A stretch of DNA of 14,191 bases from Crenarchaeota archaeon SCGC AAA471-B05 (GTDB lineage Archaea > Thermoproteota > Thermoprotei > Gearchaeales > Gearchaeaceae), in contig AQYM01000009.1 in the NCBI GenBank assembly GCA_000380705.1, positions 1 to 14,191 of the forward strand, in the 5' to 3' direction. A program made the translations under genes and the position numbers. Positions 6,203 through 13,083 of the stretch are shown in pieces (positions within the stretch are counted from its first letter, which is position 1; each line of letters opens with the position of its first letter). The notes under the pieces were generated by a model. The model saw nothing but the letters and a program-made list of their open reading frames with translations, had not been told where the DNA came from and did no database searches.

Positions 6203-6967
6203 ATGTCTGACATATTAACAATCGAGGACTTACATGTAGAAGTGGAAGGGAAGGAAGTTATTAAAGGAATAAATCTAGAAGTTAAAAAAGGTGAAATCCA
6301 CGCTATCATGGGACCAAACGGTTCAGGAAAAAGTTCATTAGCTTTAGCTATATTAGGACATCCCAAATATAAAATAACAAAAGGTGATATAAAAATAAAC
6401 GGTGAAAGTATAATTAACTTGCCTACGGATCAGAGAGTTAAAAAGGGTTTATTTTTATCTATGCAATATCCAATAAGTATTCCAGGAATTACTTTGCTTA
6501 CTTTAATGAGGGCTTCAATTACTTCAATATATGGTTTACAACAGGATTCTAAGGAAATTGCTACTATAATAAAAATTAAGAAGGATTTAGTAAATGCGTT
6601 AAAATTACTTGGTTTAGATGAAAGTTTTACTTCTAGATATATTAATGAAGGATTTTCTGGAGGAGAGAAAAAAAGGACTGAAATAGTTCAATTGGCTATG
6701 CTAAAACCTAAATTTGCAATTCTCGATGAAACTGATTCAGGATTGGATATAGATGGAATAAAAATAGTTTCAAATGCAATATTGGAGATATATAAAAATG
6801 GTATGGGGTTAATATTGATTACACATTACAATAGAATATTAAAATATATTAGACCAAATTACGTCCATGTCTTAATCGATGGAAAAATAATAGATTCAGG
6901 AGGACCTGAATTAGCTGATCATCTTGAAGAGAAGGGTTATAACTGGCTAAAGAAGGTGATAACATGA
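6203..6967 (+). CDS. sufC: Fe-S cluster assembly ATPase SufC
   Basis: SufC is the ATPase of the SufBCD scaffold, which builds Fe-S clusters in the cytoplasm. The 254 residues form a single ABC ATPase domain: Walker A GPNGSGKSS at 37-45 (Lys43), Q-loop Gln88 in SMQYP, signature FSGGEKKR at 151-158, Walker B FAILDE at 171-176, D-loop SGLD at 179-182 and H-switch His208. The phrase ETDSGLDID is characteristic of SufC rather than transport ATPases. The last bases overlap the sufB start as ATGA, so translation is coupled. It is the first gene of a five-gene operon. Confidence 0.97.
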   Translation: MSDILTIEDLHVEVEGKEVIKGINLEVKKGEIHAIMGPNGSGKSSLALAILGHPKYKITKGDIKINGESIINLPTDQRVKKGLFLSMQYPISIPGITLLTLMRASITSIYGLQQDSKEIATIIKIKKDLVNALKLLGLDESFTSRYINEGFSGGEKKRTEIVQLAMLKPKFAILDETDSGLDIDGIKIVSNAILEIYKNGMGLILITHYNRILKYIRPNYVHVLIDGKIIDSGGPELADHLEEKGYNWLKKVIT

Positions 6968-8361
6968 GTAAAATAGACCTTAGTTTTGATTATAGCAAAT
7001 ATAACTTTAGGGATATTATAAATTACGAAGTAATATTACCCAAAGGATTAAACGAAGAAATAGTAAGAGAAATATCCAGAATAAAGAATGAACCATCATG
7101 GATGGAAGAATTCAGAATTAAAGCATTTAGAATATTCATGGAAAAACCCATGCCTACATGGGGTGTGGATTTATCTAAACTTAATTTAAACGAAATTCAT
7201 TTTTACGCTAAACCTACAAGTAAAAAAGGAAGAAGCTGGGAAGAAGTGCCTGAATATATTAAAATGACTTTTGAAAGATTGGGAATTCCAGAAGCTGAGA
7301 GAAAGTTTTTAGCAGGTGTAGGAGGACAGTATGATTCAGAAGTTGTTTATCATAACTTAAAGAAAGAATTGGAAAAACAAGGAGTAATTTTCGTAGATAC
7401 AGATACAGCTGTAAGAGAATATCCTGAAATAGTTAGAAAATATTTCGGAACAGTTGTTCCACCCAATGATAATAAATTTGCAGCTTTAAATTCAGCTGTA
7501 TGGAGTGGAGGAAGCTTTATTTACGTTCCTGAAGGAGTTAAAGTCGAGATGCCTTTACAAGCATACTTTAGAATAAATGCCCAAAACATTGGACAATTTG
7601 AAAGGACTTTAATAATAGCTGAACCTTATAGCGAAGTTCATTACATAGAAGGCTGTACTGCACCAATATATTTAAGTCATTCATTACATAGCGCTGTCGT
7701 TGAAATAATAGCTAAAAAAGGAGCAAAAGTGAGATATACTACAATACAAAATTGGAGTATAGATGTATATAATTTAGTAACAAAAAGAGCTCATGCTTAT
7801 GAAGAAGCAAGAGTTGAATGGGTAGATGCAAACATAGGAAGTAGAGCTACTATGAAATATCCTTCTGTTTATCTTTTAGGAAAATATGCCAGTGCAGAAA
7901 TAATATCCGTTGCCTTTGCAGGAAAAGGGCAACATCAAGATACAGGAGGAAAGGTTTTACATTTTGCTCCATATACCTCATCTAGAATTACTTCAAAATC
8001 TGTATCAAAGGATGGAGGAAGAACTACTTATAGAGGATTGTTACATGTTGCTAAAGGTGCAAGAGGTGTTAAAGCAAGCGTAAGATGTGATGCTTTACTT
8101 TTGGATGAATATTCAAAGACAGATACCTATCCGTATGTAGAAATATTGGAAGACGATGCTACAGTAACACATGAAGCTACTGTAGGAAAAATAAGCGAAG
8201 ACCAGCTATTTTATTTAATGTCAAGAGGGATTCCTGAAGTAGAAGCACTAAATATGATAGTTTTAGGATTTTTTGAACCATTCATTAAAGAATTACCTAT
8301 GGAATATGCTGTAGAAATGAATAGATTACTAAGATTAGAAATGACAGGTTCTGTAGGTTAA
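6964..8361 (+). CDS. sufB: Fe-S cluster assembly scaffold protein SufB
   Basis: SufB is the core scaffold subunit on which the nascent Fe-S cluster forms. The 465-residue length is typical of archaeal SufB. It has the family segments EVPEYIKMTFERLGIPEAE, FAALNSAVWSGGSFIYVPEGV, EGCTAP, SLHSAVVEI and EDQLFYLMSRG. The acceptor cysteine that corresponds to E. coli Cys405 is kept as Cys375 in VRCDALL, and the matching glutamate (E. coli Glu434) is Glu404 in THEATVG. These two residues are needed for cluster building in the bacterial protein. A GGTG Shine-Dalgarno (6956-6959) lies inside the end of sufC, and the ATG overlaps the sufC stop. The gene ends in MTGSVG, close to the SVG end seen in other SufB proteins. 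Confidence 0.97.
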   Translation: MSKIDLSFDYSKYNFRDIINYEVILPKGLNEEIVREISRIKNEPSWMEEFRIKAFRIFMEKPMPTWGVDLSKLNLNEIHFYAKPTSKKGRSWEEVPEYIKMTFERLGIPEAERKFLAGVGGQYDSEVVYHNLKKELEKQGVIFVDTDTAVREYPEIVRKYFGTVVPPNDNKFAALNSAVWSGGSFIYVPEGVKVEMPLQAYFRINAQNIGQFERTLIIAEPYSEVHYIEGCTAPIYLSHSLHSAVVEIIAKKGAKVRYTTIQNWSIDVYNLVTKRAHAYEEARVEWVDANIGSRATMKYPSVYLLGKYASAEIISVAFAGKGQHQDTGGKVLHFAPYTSSRITSKSVSKDGGRTTYRGLLHVAKGARGVKASVRCDALLLDEYSKTDTYPYVEILEDDATVTHEATVGKISEDQLFYLMSRGIPEVEALNMIVLGFFEPFIKELPMEYAVEMNRLLRLEMTGSVG

Positions 8362-9768
8362 ATGAGTTTTCAATTACCTGAACTTTCATTAAAGGAAATT
8401 TTTGAAAATAAATACTTATTAAATGAAGTAAATATTCTAACAGAATATAGAAAGGAAGCCTTTGATTATTATGCTAAGTTAAATGTAGAAATTTCACCTT
8501 TATACATAAAAAACTTTGATATATCCGGTCTGGATTTATCTAAATCGAAAATATTTTACGAAGAAAAATATAATATCGATAAAGAAATATTAACATTCCT
8601 TGAAAAAATAGTCAATTTCCCCTATGTTTTAATAATAAATGGTAAAGTTGCAAAAGTTAACATTCCTGAAATTTTCTTAAAGACAGGATTAAAAATAGAA
8701 AGCATAAAGAGTTATTTTTCAAACGAAGAAAAAATTAAAGAAATTTTTAAATATAAAACGATAAGCAATAAGGAAGACAAGTTTGCTGCCTTTAATGATG
8801 CATTCTTTTCAGATGGCTTATTCATTTATATTCCAAAGGGAATCCAACTAAAAGTACCAATAAGAATAATAAACCTTATAAATAATGAAGGAATAATTTC
8901 TACGATTCAAAATTTCATCGTAGCTGATAACGATAGTAAGTTTGTAATTTTAGAAGAAAATTTTACTAAGGAAGAATTTTTACTCCAATCCTTACATAGC
9001 CAAAATTTAAACGTTTATTTAAACGAAGGATCTGAGCTAGAATATATAACTGTTTGTAATTTTAACGAAAAAACAAGCTATTTTAGCAATAGAAGAGTTG
9101 TATGCAATAAAGATTCAAGGATATCATGGATATCAGGATACTTTGGAGGATTGATAACAAGGATAAAAACTGATAATTTTATGAAAGAGCAAGGAGCTTT
9201 TTCCAATACGATTGAAGTTTTGGTAGGAAGTTTAAAACAAAGATTTGATATAACTTCTTATTTAACACATGCAGCTCCATATACACAAGGTGTTGCTTTA
9301 TCTAGAGCAGTTTTAAAGGATGAATCTAGGAGTTTATTAAAAGGTCTAATTAAAATTACAGAAAATGCAAAGAATTCCAATGCTTATTTGGAAGAACATG
9401 CGATGATTTTAAATAGAGGCGCAAGAGCTGATTCAATTCCTGGTTTGGAAATAGCAAACAACGAAGTAAGAGCCACACATTCTGCATCTGTAGCGCAAAT
9501 AGATGAAGAACAGTTATTTTATTTAATGAGCAGAGGATTAAGCGAAATGGAATCAAAGAAATTATTAACCTTAGGATTTTTCGATCCTCTTTTAGTAAAA
9601 ATTCTTTCAGAAAGTATAAAGGAAAAAATAAAGGAATTAATAGAAGATAAACTTGAGAATAAAAAAAGAAAAATAGAGGAAAAATTAATCGTTACAGAAG
9701 AAATAAAGGAATTTAAAGAATTATCTCCTGAAAAAATGTTCGAAACACATTATAAATACAGAAAATGA
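8362..9768 (+). CDS. sufD: Fe-S cluster assembly protein SufD with a C-terminal extension
   Basis: SufD is the paralogue of SufB and its partner in the SufBC2D complex. It shares the beta-helix core (FAAFNDAFFSDGLFIYIPKGI, LHSQNLNVYLNEGSELEYI, LTHAAPYTQGVALSRAV) but lacks the SufB cysteine motif. The histidine that corresponds to E. coli SufD His360 is kept as His373 in RATHSASVAQ, followed by IDEEQLFYLMSRGLSE. At 468 residues it is longer than usual. About 37 extra charged residues follow the normal end near residue 431 and probably form a helix or coiled coil. The ATG follows the sufB stop with no gap, and the last bases overlap the Rieske gene as ATGA. Confidence 0.95.
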   Translation: MSFQLPELSLKEIFENKYLLNEVNILTEYRKEAFDYYAKLNVEISPLYIKNFDISGLDLSKSKIFYEEKYNIDKEILTFLEKIVNFPYVLIINGKVAKVNIPEIFLKTGLKIESIKSYFSNEEKIKEIFKYKTISNKEDKFAAFNDAFFSDGLFIYIPKGIQLKVPIRIINLINNEGIISTIQNFIVADNDSKFVILEENFTKEEFLLQSLHSQNLNVYLNEGSELEYITVCNFNEKTSYFSNRRVVCNKDSRISWISGYFGGLITRIKTDNFMKEQGAFSNTIEVLVGSLKQRFDITSYLTHAAPYTQGVALSRAVLKDESRSLLKGLIKITENAKNSNAYLEEHAMILNRGARADSIPGLEIANNEVRATHSASVAQIDEEQLFYLMSRGLSEMESKKLLTLGFFDPLLVKILSESIKEKIKELIEDKLENKKRKIEEKLIVTEEIKEFKELSPEKMFETHYKYRK

Positions 9769-10067
9769 AAATTAAAATAGGGCATTTAAAGGATTTAATC
9801 GAAGGAAATATATATTCAAAGGATATAAATTCTGAACATATAATATTCTTTAAACTTGGAAATAAAGTTTATGCAATTGAAGGATATTGTACACATGAAA
9901 AAGCGGATTTGGCTTATGGAATACTTACAGAAAAAGAAATAATATGTCCTTTACATTTATCTGCATTTAACATAGAAAATGGTCAAGCATTGAATCCTCC
10001 TGCTGAAAGAAATTTAAAAACATACAAAGTGGAAATTATAAACGGAGAAATTTTCATAGAAATATAA
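9765..10067 (+). CDS. Small Rieske-type [2Fe-2S] ferredoxin
   Basis: This 100-residue soluble Rieske ferredoxin resembles the electron-carrier subunits of dioxygenases and the NirD fold. The [2Fe-2S] ligands are C42TH44 in GYCTHEKADL and C61PLH64 in CPLHLSAFNIENG. The disulfide cysteines found in respiratory-chain Rieske proteins are absent, and there is no membrane anchor. It is translationally coupled to sufD by an ATGA overlap. Its place between sufD and sufU suggests a role in supplying electrons for cluster assembly or in handling a cluster product; this is inference. Confidence 0.9.
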   Translation: MKIKIGHLKDLIEGNIYSKDINSEHIIFFKLGNKVYAIEGYCTHEKADLAYGILTEKEIICPLHLSAFNIENGQALNPPAERNLKTYKVEIINGEIFIEI

Positions 10068-10090
10068 GATTGTTAATATAAAGTAAAATT

Positions 10091-10501
10091 ATGAGTGATA
10101 TTTATTACGAAATAATACTTGAACATTATAAATTCCCTAGAAACTATGGTAAAACGGATAATCCAGATATTAGAGTAAAGGATTCTAATCCTTTATGTGG
10201 AGACGAAATAGAATTCTATATAAAATTAGATTCGGAAAAGAAAAAAATTGAAGAAATAAAGTTTATAGGTAAGGGGTGTGCTATAAGTCAGGCTGCAGCC
10301 TCTATTTTAACTGAAATTGTTAAAGGTAAAAGTTTGGATGAAATAAAGGAATTAAAAAAAGAACATATTTTAAGAGAAATGGGGAATCCTTATTTAGGAC
10401 CTTCAAGAATAAAATGTGCTACATTATCTTTAAAAGCGTTAAAATTAGGCGTATATACATATTTGGGCCAAAAATTATCTTCTGAAGAAAGTATTCTTTA
10501 A
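10091..10501 (+). CDS. sufU: SufU/IscU-type Fe-S scaffold or sulfur-transfer protein
   Basis: The 136-residue protein has the three conserved cysteines of the IscU/SufU fold: Cys36 in NPLCGDE with Asp38, Cys63 in GKGCAISQA, and Cys109 in RIKCATLSL. The 46-residue distance between the second and third cysteine is close to IscU. The insertion of roughly 20 residues that marks Bacillus SufU is absent, as is the LPPVK chaperone-binding motif of IscU. It therefore represents the archaeal form, either a scaffold or a zinc-dependent sulfur acceptor. It is the last gene of the suf operon, 23 nt after the Rieske gene. No sufS or iscS desulfurase is present in the window to donate sulfur to it. Confidence 0.88.
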   Translation: MSDIYYEIILEHYKFPRNYGKTDNPDIRVKDSNPLCGDEIEFYIKLDSEKKKIEEIKFIGKGCAISQAAASILTEIVKGKSLDEIKELKKEHILREMGNPYLGPSRIKCATLSLKALKLGVYTYLGQKLSSEESIL

Positions 10502-10536
10502 AAATTTAGTTTATTTTTAATATTAATATTATTGTA

Positions 10537-10621
10537 GCAGGGGTTCCCGAGCCTGGTCAAAGGGGTAGGGCTTAGGACCCTATGGCCTAAGGCCTTCGTG
10601 GGTTCAAATCCCACCCCCTGC
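10537..10621 (+). tRNA. tRNA-Leu (anticodon TAG)
   Basis: The acceptor stem GCAGGGG (10537-10543) pairs with CCCCTGC (10615-10621). The anticodon stem TAGGG/CCCTA encloses the loop CTTAGGA, giving anticodon TAG at 10573-10575. A long variable arm with GGCC-TAA-GGCC (10584-10594) marks a class II tRNA. The T arm is GTGGG-TTCAAAT-CCCAC. CCA is not encoded and no intron is present. AT-rich TATA-like sequence lies just upstream (about 10510-10530), and a T-run follows (10623-10628). Confidence 0.95.
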
Positions 10622-10733
10622 ATTTTTTATTATGAAATATACATTCTCCTTTTTTGCCTAAATGACTAATATTCCTCATTTTATTCTAGCCCTGAAAAGG
10701 TTTTGATTTTAAAATTTTACTGTTTGAAAAATT

Positions 10734-10930
10734 TCACTTTCTTAGCACAATTTCATCAAATAAAATTTCATTACTGTTTTAGCTACTTTTTCTGCATTAT
10801 TTATAGCTTGTTTTGCATAAATTTTAGTATAGAGTTACTTCAGGCGGTATTATCGCTTTCTTCACCCCAATACATTGCAAATTCTCTTTCTTTTCTTAAG
10901 CCTCTAGATATCGAAGATAACTTATCTATA
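10734..10930 (-). pseudogene. HEPN-domain toxin, C-terminal fragment (decayed)
   Basis: Read on the minus strand, this encodes IDKLSSISRGLRKEREF, then AMYWGEESD, an IPPE-like stretch, and a final helix KIYAKQAINNAEKVAKTVMK, with two or more frame changes. This matches the C-terminal half of archaeal HEPN proteins, whose pattern is roughly SRWLRKERE-MYGDEE-PPE-LY-A--AL--AE. The reading frame is broken near 10840 and again near 10760. The preceding HEPN segment lies immediately to the right but on the opposite strand, so the gene has been scrambled by inversion. Confidence 0.72.
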
Positions 10931-11060
10931 TATCCTTATATGGTCAGGCAATGTCAAGAAGCAGTAGAATTGTTATTATAAGGTTTCACTAAGGTTGGTT
11001 TGCATCGAACCTTCTAAATGGCATGATATTGGGCCATTATTAAAACGAGAAAAAAGAAAT
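10931..11060 (+). pseudogene. HEPN-domain toxin, central fragment (inverted, decayed)
   Basis: The plus strand encodes YPYMVRQCQEAVELLL and, after a one-base frame change near 10980, KVSLRLVCIEPSKWHDIGPL and LKREK. This is the central part of the same HEPN family (VRQCQEAVEL, then LRLVGIEPPKWHDVG). It is on the opposite strand from the C-terminal fragment at 10734-10930. Inverting this segment in place would put both fragments in order on the minus strand, downstream of the MNT remnant. The HEPN N-terminus (about 20 residues) was not found. Confidence 0.75.
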
Positions 11061-11062
11061 TC

Positions 11063-11409
11063 GCAGGGTAGTTTCAGGAATATAGTAAAATTTTCTTGCT
11101 TCTTCTTTAGTTTTTATAATTGGAGAAAAAGTAATGAAATATTCCTTATCCATTATTTCATCAATTAAAGGCTGAATGTCATCTTCAGCTTTTTCAATAT
11201 TCTAATTCTTTCAAACCTTGATTTAGGTAAATGTTCAAAAATTACAATAAATCCAAATCACCATCTTTCCTTGAATAGCCCCTAGCAATACTACCGTAAA
11301 CTGCGGGAGTCATAAGATTATCATGGTAAAGTTTAATTAGTGCTTCAAGTAATTTAACTACTATAGAACGGTAGGTTCTTGAATATTTTTCTATACCTTT
11401 TTTAAACAC
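11063..11409 (-). pseudogene. MNT nucleotidyltransferase (antitoxin partner of HEPN), decayed
   Basis: From a possible GTG at 11409, the minus strand reads FKKGIEKYSRTYRS, a helix, then VYGSIARGYSRKDGDLDLL. This is the GSx10DxD active-site motif of minimal nucleotidyltransferases. The frame stops directly after DLDLL, continues one frame over as VIFEHLPKSRFERIR, and shifts again near 11200 to IEKAEDDIQPLIDEI, then MDKEYFITFSPIIKTKEEA, before losing similarity at the inversion boundary. At least two frameshifts and a lost C-terminus make it a pseudogene. In archaea such MNT genes are commonly paired with a HEPN ribonuclease; in living pairs the MNT protein neutralises the HEPN toxin. Confidence 0.8.
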
Positions 11410-11474
11410 ATGCAGAAATTATGGATCAAAAATATTTCTGTTCAACAAGCCCAAAAATAGTTTAAGTTTTTATT

Positions 11475-11498
11475 CTTTCAATCCTCTTCATGAGATTC
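11475..11498 (-). CRISPR. Solitary CRISPR-repeat-like sequence
   Basis: The minus strand reads GAATCTCATG followed by AAGAGGATTGAAAG, 24 nt in all. The length, the inner dyad (AATCTC / GAGGATT) and the ATTGAAAG end match the style of crenarchaeal CRISPR repeats as I remember them. Only one copy is visible, with no second repeat 60-70 nt away on either side and no cas gene. It could be a relic of an array, a stray repeat, or a chance likeness. Confidence 0.4.
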
Positions 11499-11528
11499 GC
11501 CTCATAACTATGCTTAATATTGAGCGCT

Positions 11529-11770
11529 CTAATTTAATACAAATTTCTTGACACCTTCGACTAATTCCTTCTGAACCTGCCTTTTAAGGTACGGTTTTCT
11601 TCATCGATTCGTAGCTACATATCTCACGTTAAAACAACCAAGAAGTTCATAAAACCACTTATTTGTTGGAATTTTATTTTATTTGCTATATATTGCTGTT
11701 TTATTCAGAGAAAGTAATCTTCATAGCAATGCTTGTTCTGATTGAATGATTGTTCCTCATCTAAAAATTT
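11529..11770 (-). pseudogene. Unidentified coding remnant
   Basis: The minus strand shows protein-like stretches broken by stops and frame changes: KFLDEEQSFNQNKHCYEDYF, then IKQQYIANKIKFQQ, then TNKWFYELLGCFNVRYVATN, and KPYLKRQVQKELVEGVKKF before a stop at 11529-11531. The family was not recognised. It lies upstream of the MNT remnant and in the same direction, so it may be another lost accessory gene. Confidence 0.4.
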
Positions 11771-11822
11771 TCTTTAAAATGTTTAAAGTTCATCCTCACT
11801 ATAAAGGGTGAGACTTTAGTTC

Positions 11823-11837
11823 ATTGTAAATTACAAT
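11823..11837. repeat. Perfect 15-nt dyad, ATTGTAA-A-TTACAAT
   Basis: This palindrome with a single central A lies about 65 nt beyond the 3' end of the TrmB-family gene, in non-coding DNA. It could be a terminator stem or a protein-binding site, or a chance palindrome in AT-rich sequence. Confidence 0.35.
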
Positions 11838-11903
11838 AAAACTAAGCCTTATCTTTATGGATTCATGGATAAAATAATAATAATAAAAGGCTAAATTTTC
11901 AAA

Positions 11904-12653
11904 CTAAATGCGCTTTGCAGAATCCCAGACATATAAAAAATAATTTTTGGCAAATTTGGTTAATCCTTCATGATCTGACCAGAGAGCGATTAAATCTCCA
12001 TCTTCTTCTGAAATTAAAAGTAAAACCTCTTTGGAATCAACTATTAATCCTCCTCCAAACATTTTTTTAGCAACTCTAACTTCTACTTTAAAATTAGAAA
12101 ACTTGAAAATATCTTCAGAGACTTCTTTACTTATTAATGTATAAATTTTTACATTTTGTAATCTTATGCTAGAAAATAAATCTGGAAATATTTGTTTAAG
12201 TTCAGGATAATACTTAGGTAAAGATAAAAACAATTCGTATTTACAACTTATTATCATTTCCTTTATTTTTGCAACTATATCATTTTTACCTCTAATTAAC
12301 CATACATCAGATTTTTCCTTTATACCTTTTCTTTCATATATTGCGTTAAGCTCAGATAGTGCAATTTCTATATTTTGCATTATTCTCTTTTCGTTTTCCT
12401 TTTTAAGATAATCAAGAACTATTTTAGGTTCAATTGGATAATATTTTGCAGGTCTAGTTTTTTCTACTTTAATAAAGCCTTTTTTTATTAAATTGGTTAA
12501 AACTTCGTAAATTTTTGTATAGGGTATTTTAGAAATTTGACTTAATTCATTTGCAGTTAAATAACCATGAGAAATTAAAGCTTCATAAACCTTAACTTCA
12601 TAAGCCGTTAACCCGAGTTCATATAAAGCTTTTCTAGCCTGATCTGAAAGCAT
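11904..12653 (-). CDS. TrmB-family transcriptional regulator
   Basis: This 249-residue protein has an N-terminal winged helix-turn-helix of the TrmB type (about 5-85): LYELGLTAYEVKVYEALISH, then LTANELSQISKIPYTKIYEV and LIKKGFIKV. A coiled linker (about 85-110) follows, which usually makes the dimer. The C-terminal part (about 115-249) starts with DVWLIRGKNDIVAKIKEMI and contains MFGGGLIVDSKEVLLLISEE. It resembles the phospholipase-D-like effector region of TrmB proteins, which sense sugars or other small ligands. The ligand is unknown. The ATG at 12653 follows a TATA-like stretch on the minus strand, and the gene starts 17 nt after the upstream zinc-protein gene, so it may be transcribed both alone and with its neighbours. 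Confidence 0.87.
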   Translation of the reverse strand: MLSDQARKALYELGLTAYEVKVYEALISHGYLTANELSQISKIPYTKIYEVLTNLIKKGFIKVEKTRPAKYYPIEPKIVLDYLKKENEKRIMQNIEIALSELNAIYERKGIKEKSDVWLIRGKNDIVAKIKEMIISCKYELFLSLPKYYPELKQIFPDLFSSIRLQNVKIYTLISKEVSEDIFKFSNFKVEVRVAKKMFGGGLIVDSKEVLLLISEEDGDLIALWSDHEGLTKFAKNYFLYVWDSAKRI

Positions 12654-12670
12654 ATATATATATAATATTT

Positions 12671-13078
12671 TTAAAAATAATAAAAATCGATAGCTTTACC
12701 TAAATATTTTCTTAATCTTATCAATCTGTGTTTAATTTCATCTCCAAAGAAATCATCTTCTTTAACGAATTCCACTTCCCTTTCTATCCCTCCTATACAA
12801 ATATGCTTTATTTTCTTACCTATTTCACTTTGAACCAAATTATAGGTATATTTTTCATCTGAATAACATACAAGCAAAAACCAATCATTGTTATCTTCCA
12901 ACTCATCGAAACCCAATTTTGGTTCTAAAATGAACGGGACTCCTATTCTTCTTAAATCAGCAAAAAGTTTTTTACAAATTCTACAATGATAAACATCAGC
13001 AACGGCTACCATTTCACCCTTATTTAAAAAATTGACCGCATTATAATAAGTAATAACATGATTACATTTCTTATCCAT
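12671..13078 (-). CDS. Uncharacterised protein with a possible zinc site (135 residues)
   Basis: I do not recognise this family. The N-terminus has C5NH7 and, after about 24 residues, YHCRIC (His31, Cys32, Cys35). These could bind one zinc ion in a CxH...CxxC arrangement. The remainder is alpha/beta with hydrophobic strands (NDWFLLVCYSDE, KHICIGGIEREVEFV) and a basic C-terminal helix (IKHRLIRLRKYLGK). It lies between two winged-helix genes, 5 nt after one and 17 nt before the other on the same strand, which suggests co-transcription and a role in the same regulation. The ATG at 13078 is the only good start. Confidence 0.65.
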   Translation of the reverse strand: MDKKCNHVITYYNAVNFLNKGEMVAVADVYHCRICKKLFADLRRIGVPFILEPKLGFDELEDNNDWFLLVCYSDEKYTYNLVQSEIGKKIKHICIGGIEREVEFVKEDDFFGDEIKHRLIRLRKYLGKAIDFYYF

Positions 13079-13083
13079 AATCT

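Noticed and set aside
5967..6366. Two open frames on the minus strand across the tRNA-Thr region
   Set aside because: One runs through the tRNA gene and the other is antisense to the start of sufC. Neither has protein-like composition or a promoter.
9356..9556. Minus-strand open frame inside sufD
   Set aside because: It is antisense to the conserved SufD core that contains the His373 motif.
10598..10614. tRNA T-arm sequence shared by the two tRNA genes, considered as an attachment-site repeat
   Set aside because: GGGTTCAAATCCC is the conserved T-arm core found in many archaeal tRNAs, and no copy occurs outside the two tRNA genes.
10703..10981. Open 92-codon frame on the plus strand after tRNA-Leu
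   Set aside because: Its first three quarters are antisense to the HEPN C-terminal remnant, and only the last 16 codons (YPYMVRQCQEAVELLL) are HEPN sense sequence. The frame is a by-product of the inversion.
11701..11760. Possible C/D-box small RNA on the minus strand (ATGAGGA, ATGAAGA and CTGA boxes)
   Set aside because: The boxes fit the consensus only loosely, no D' box is at the right spacing, and the segment also reads as part of a coding remnant.
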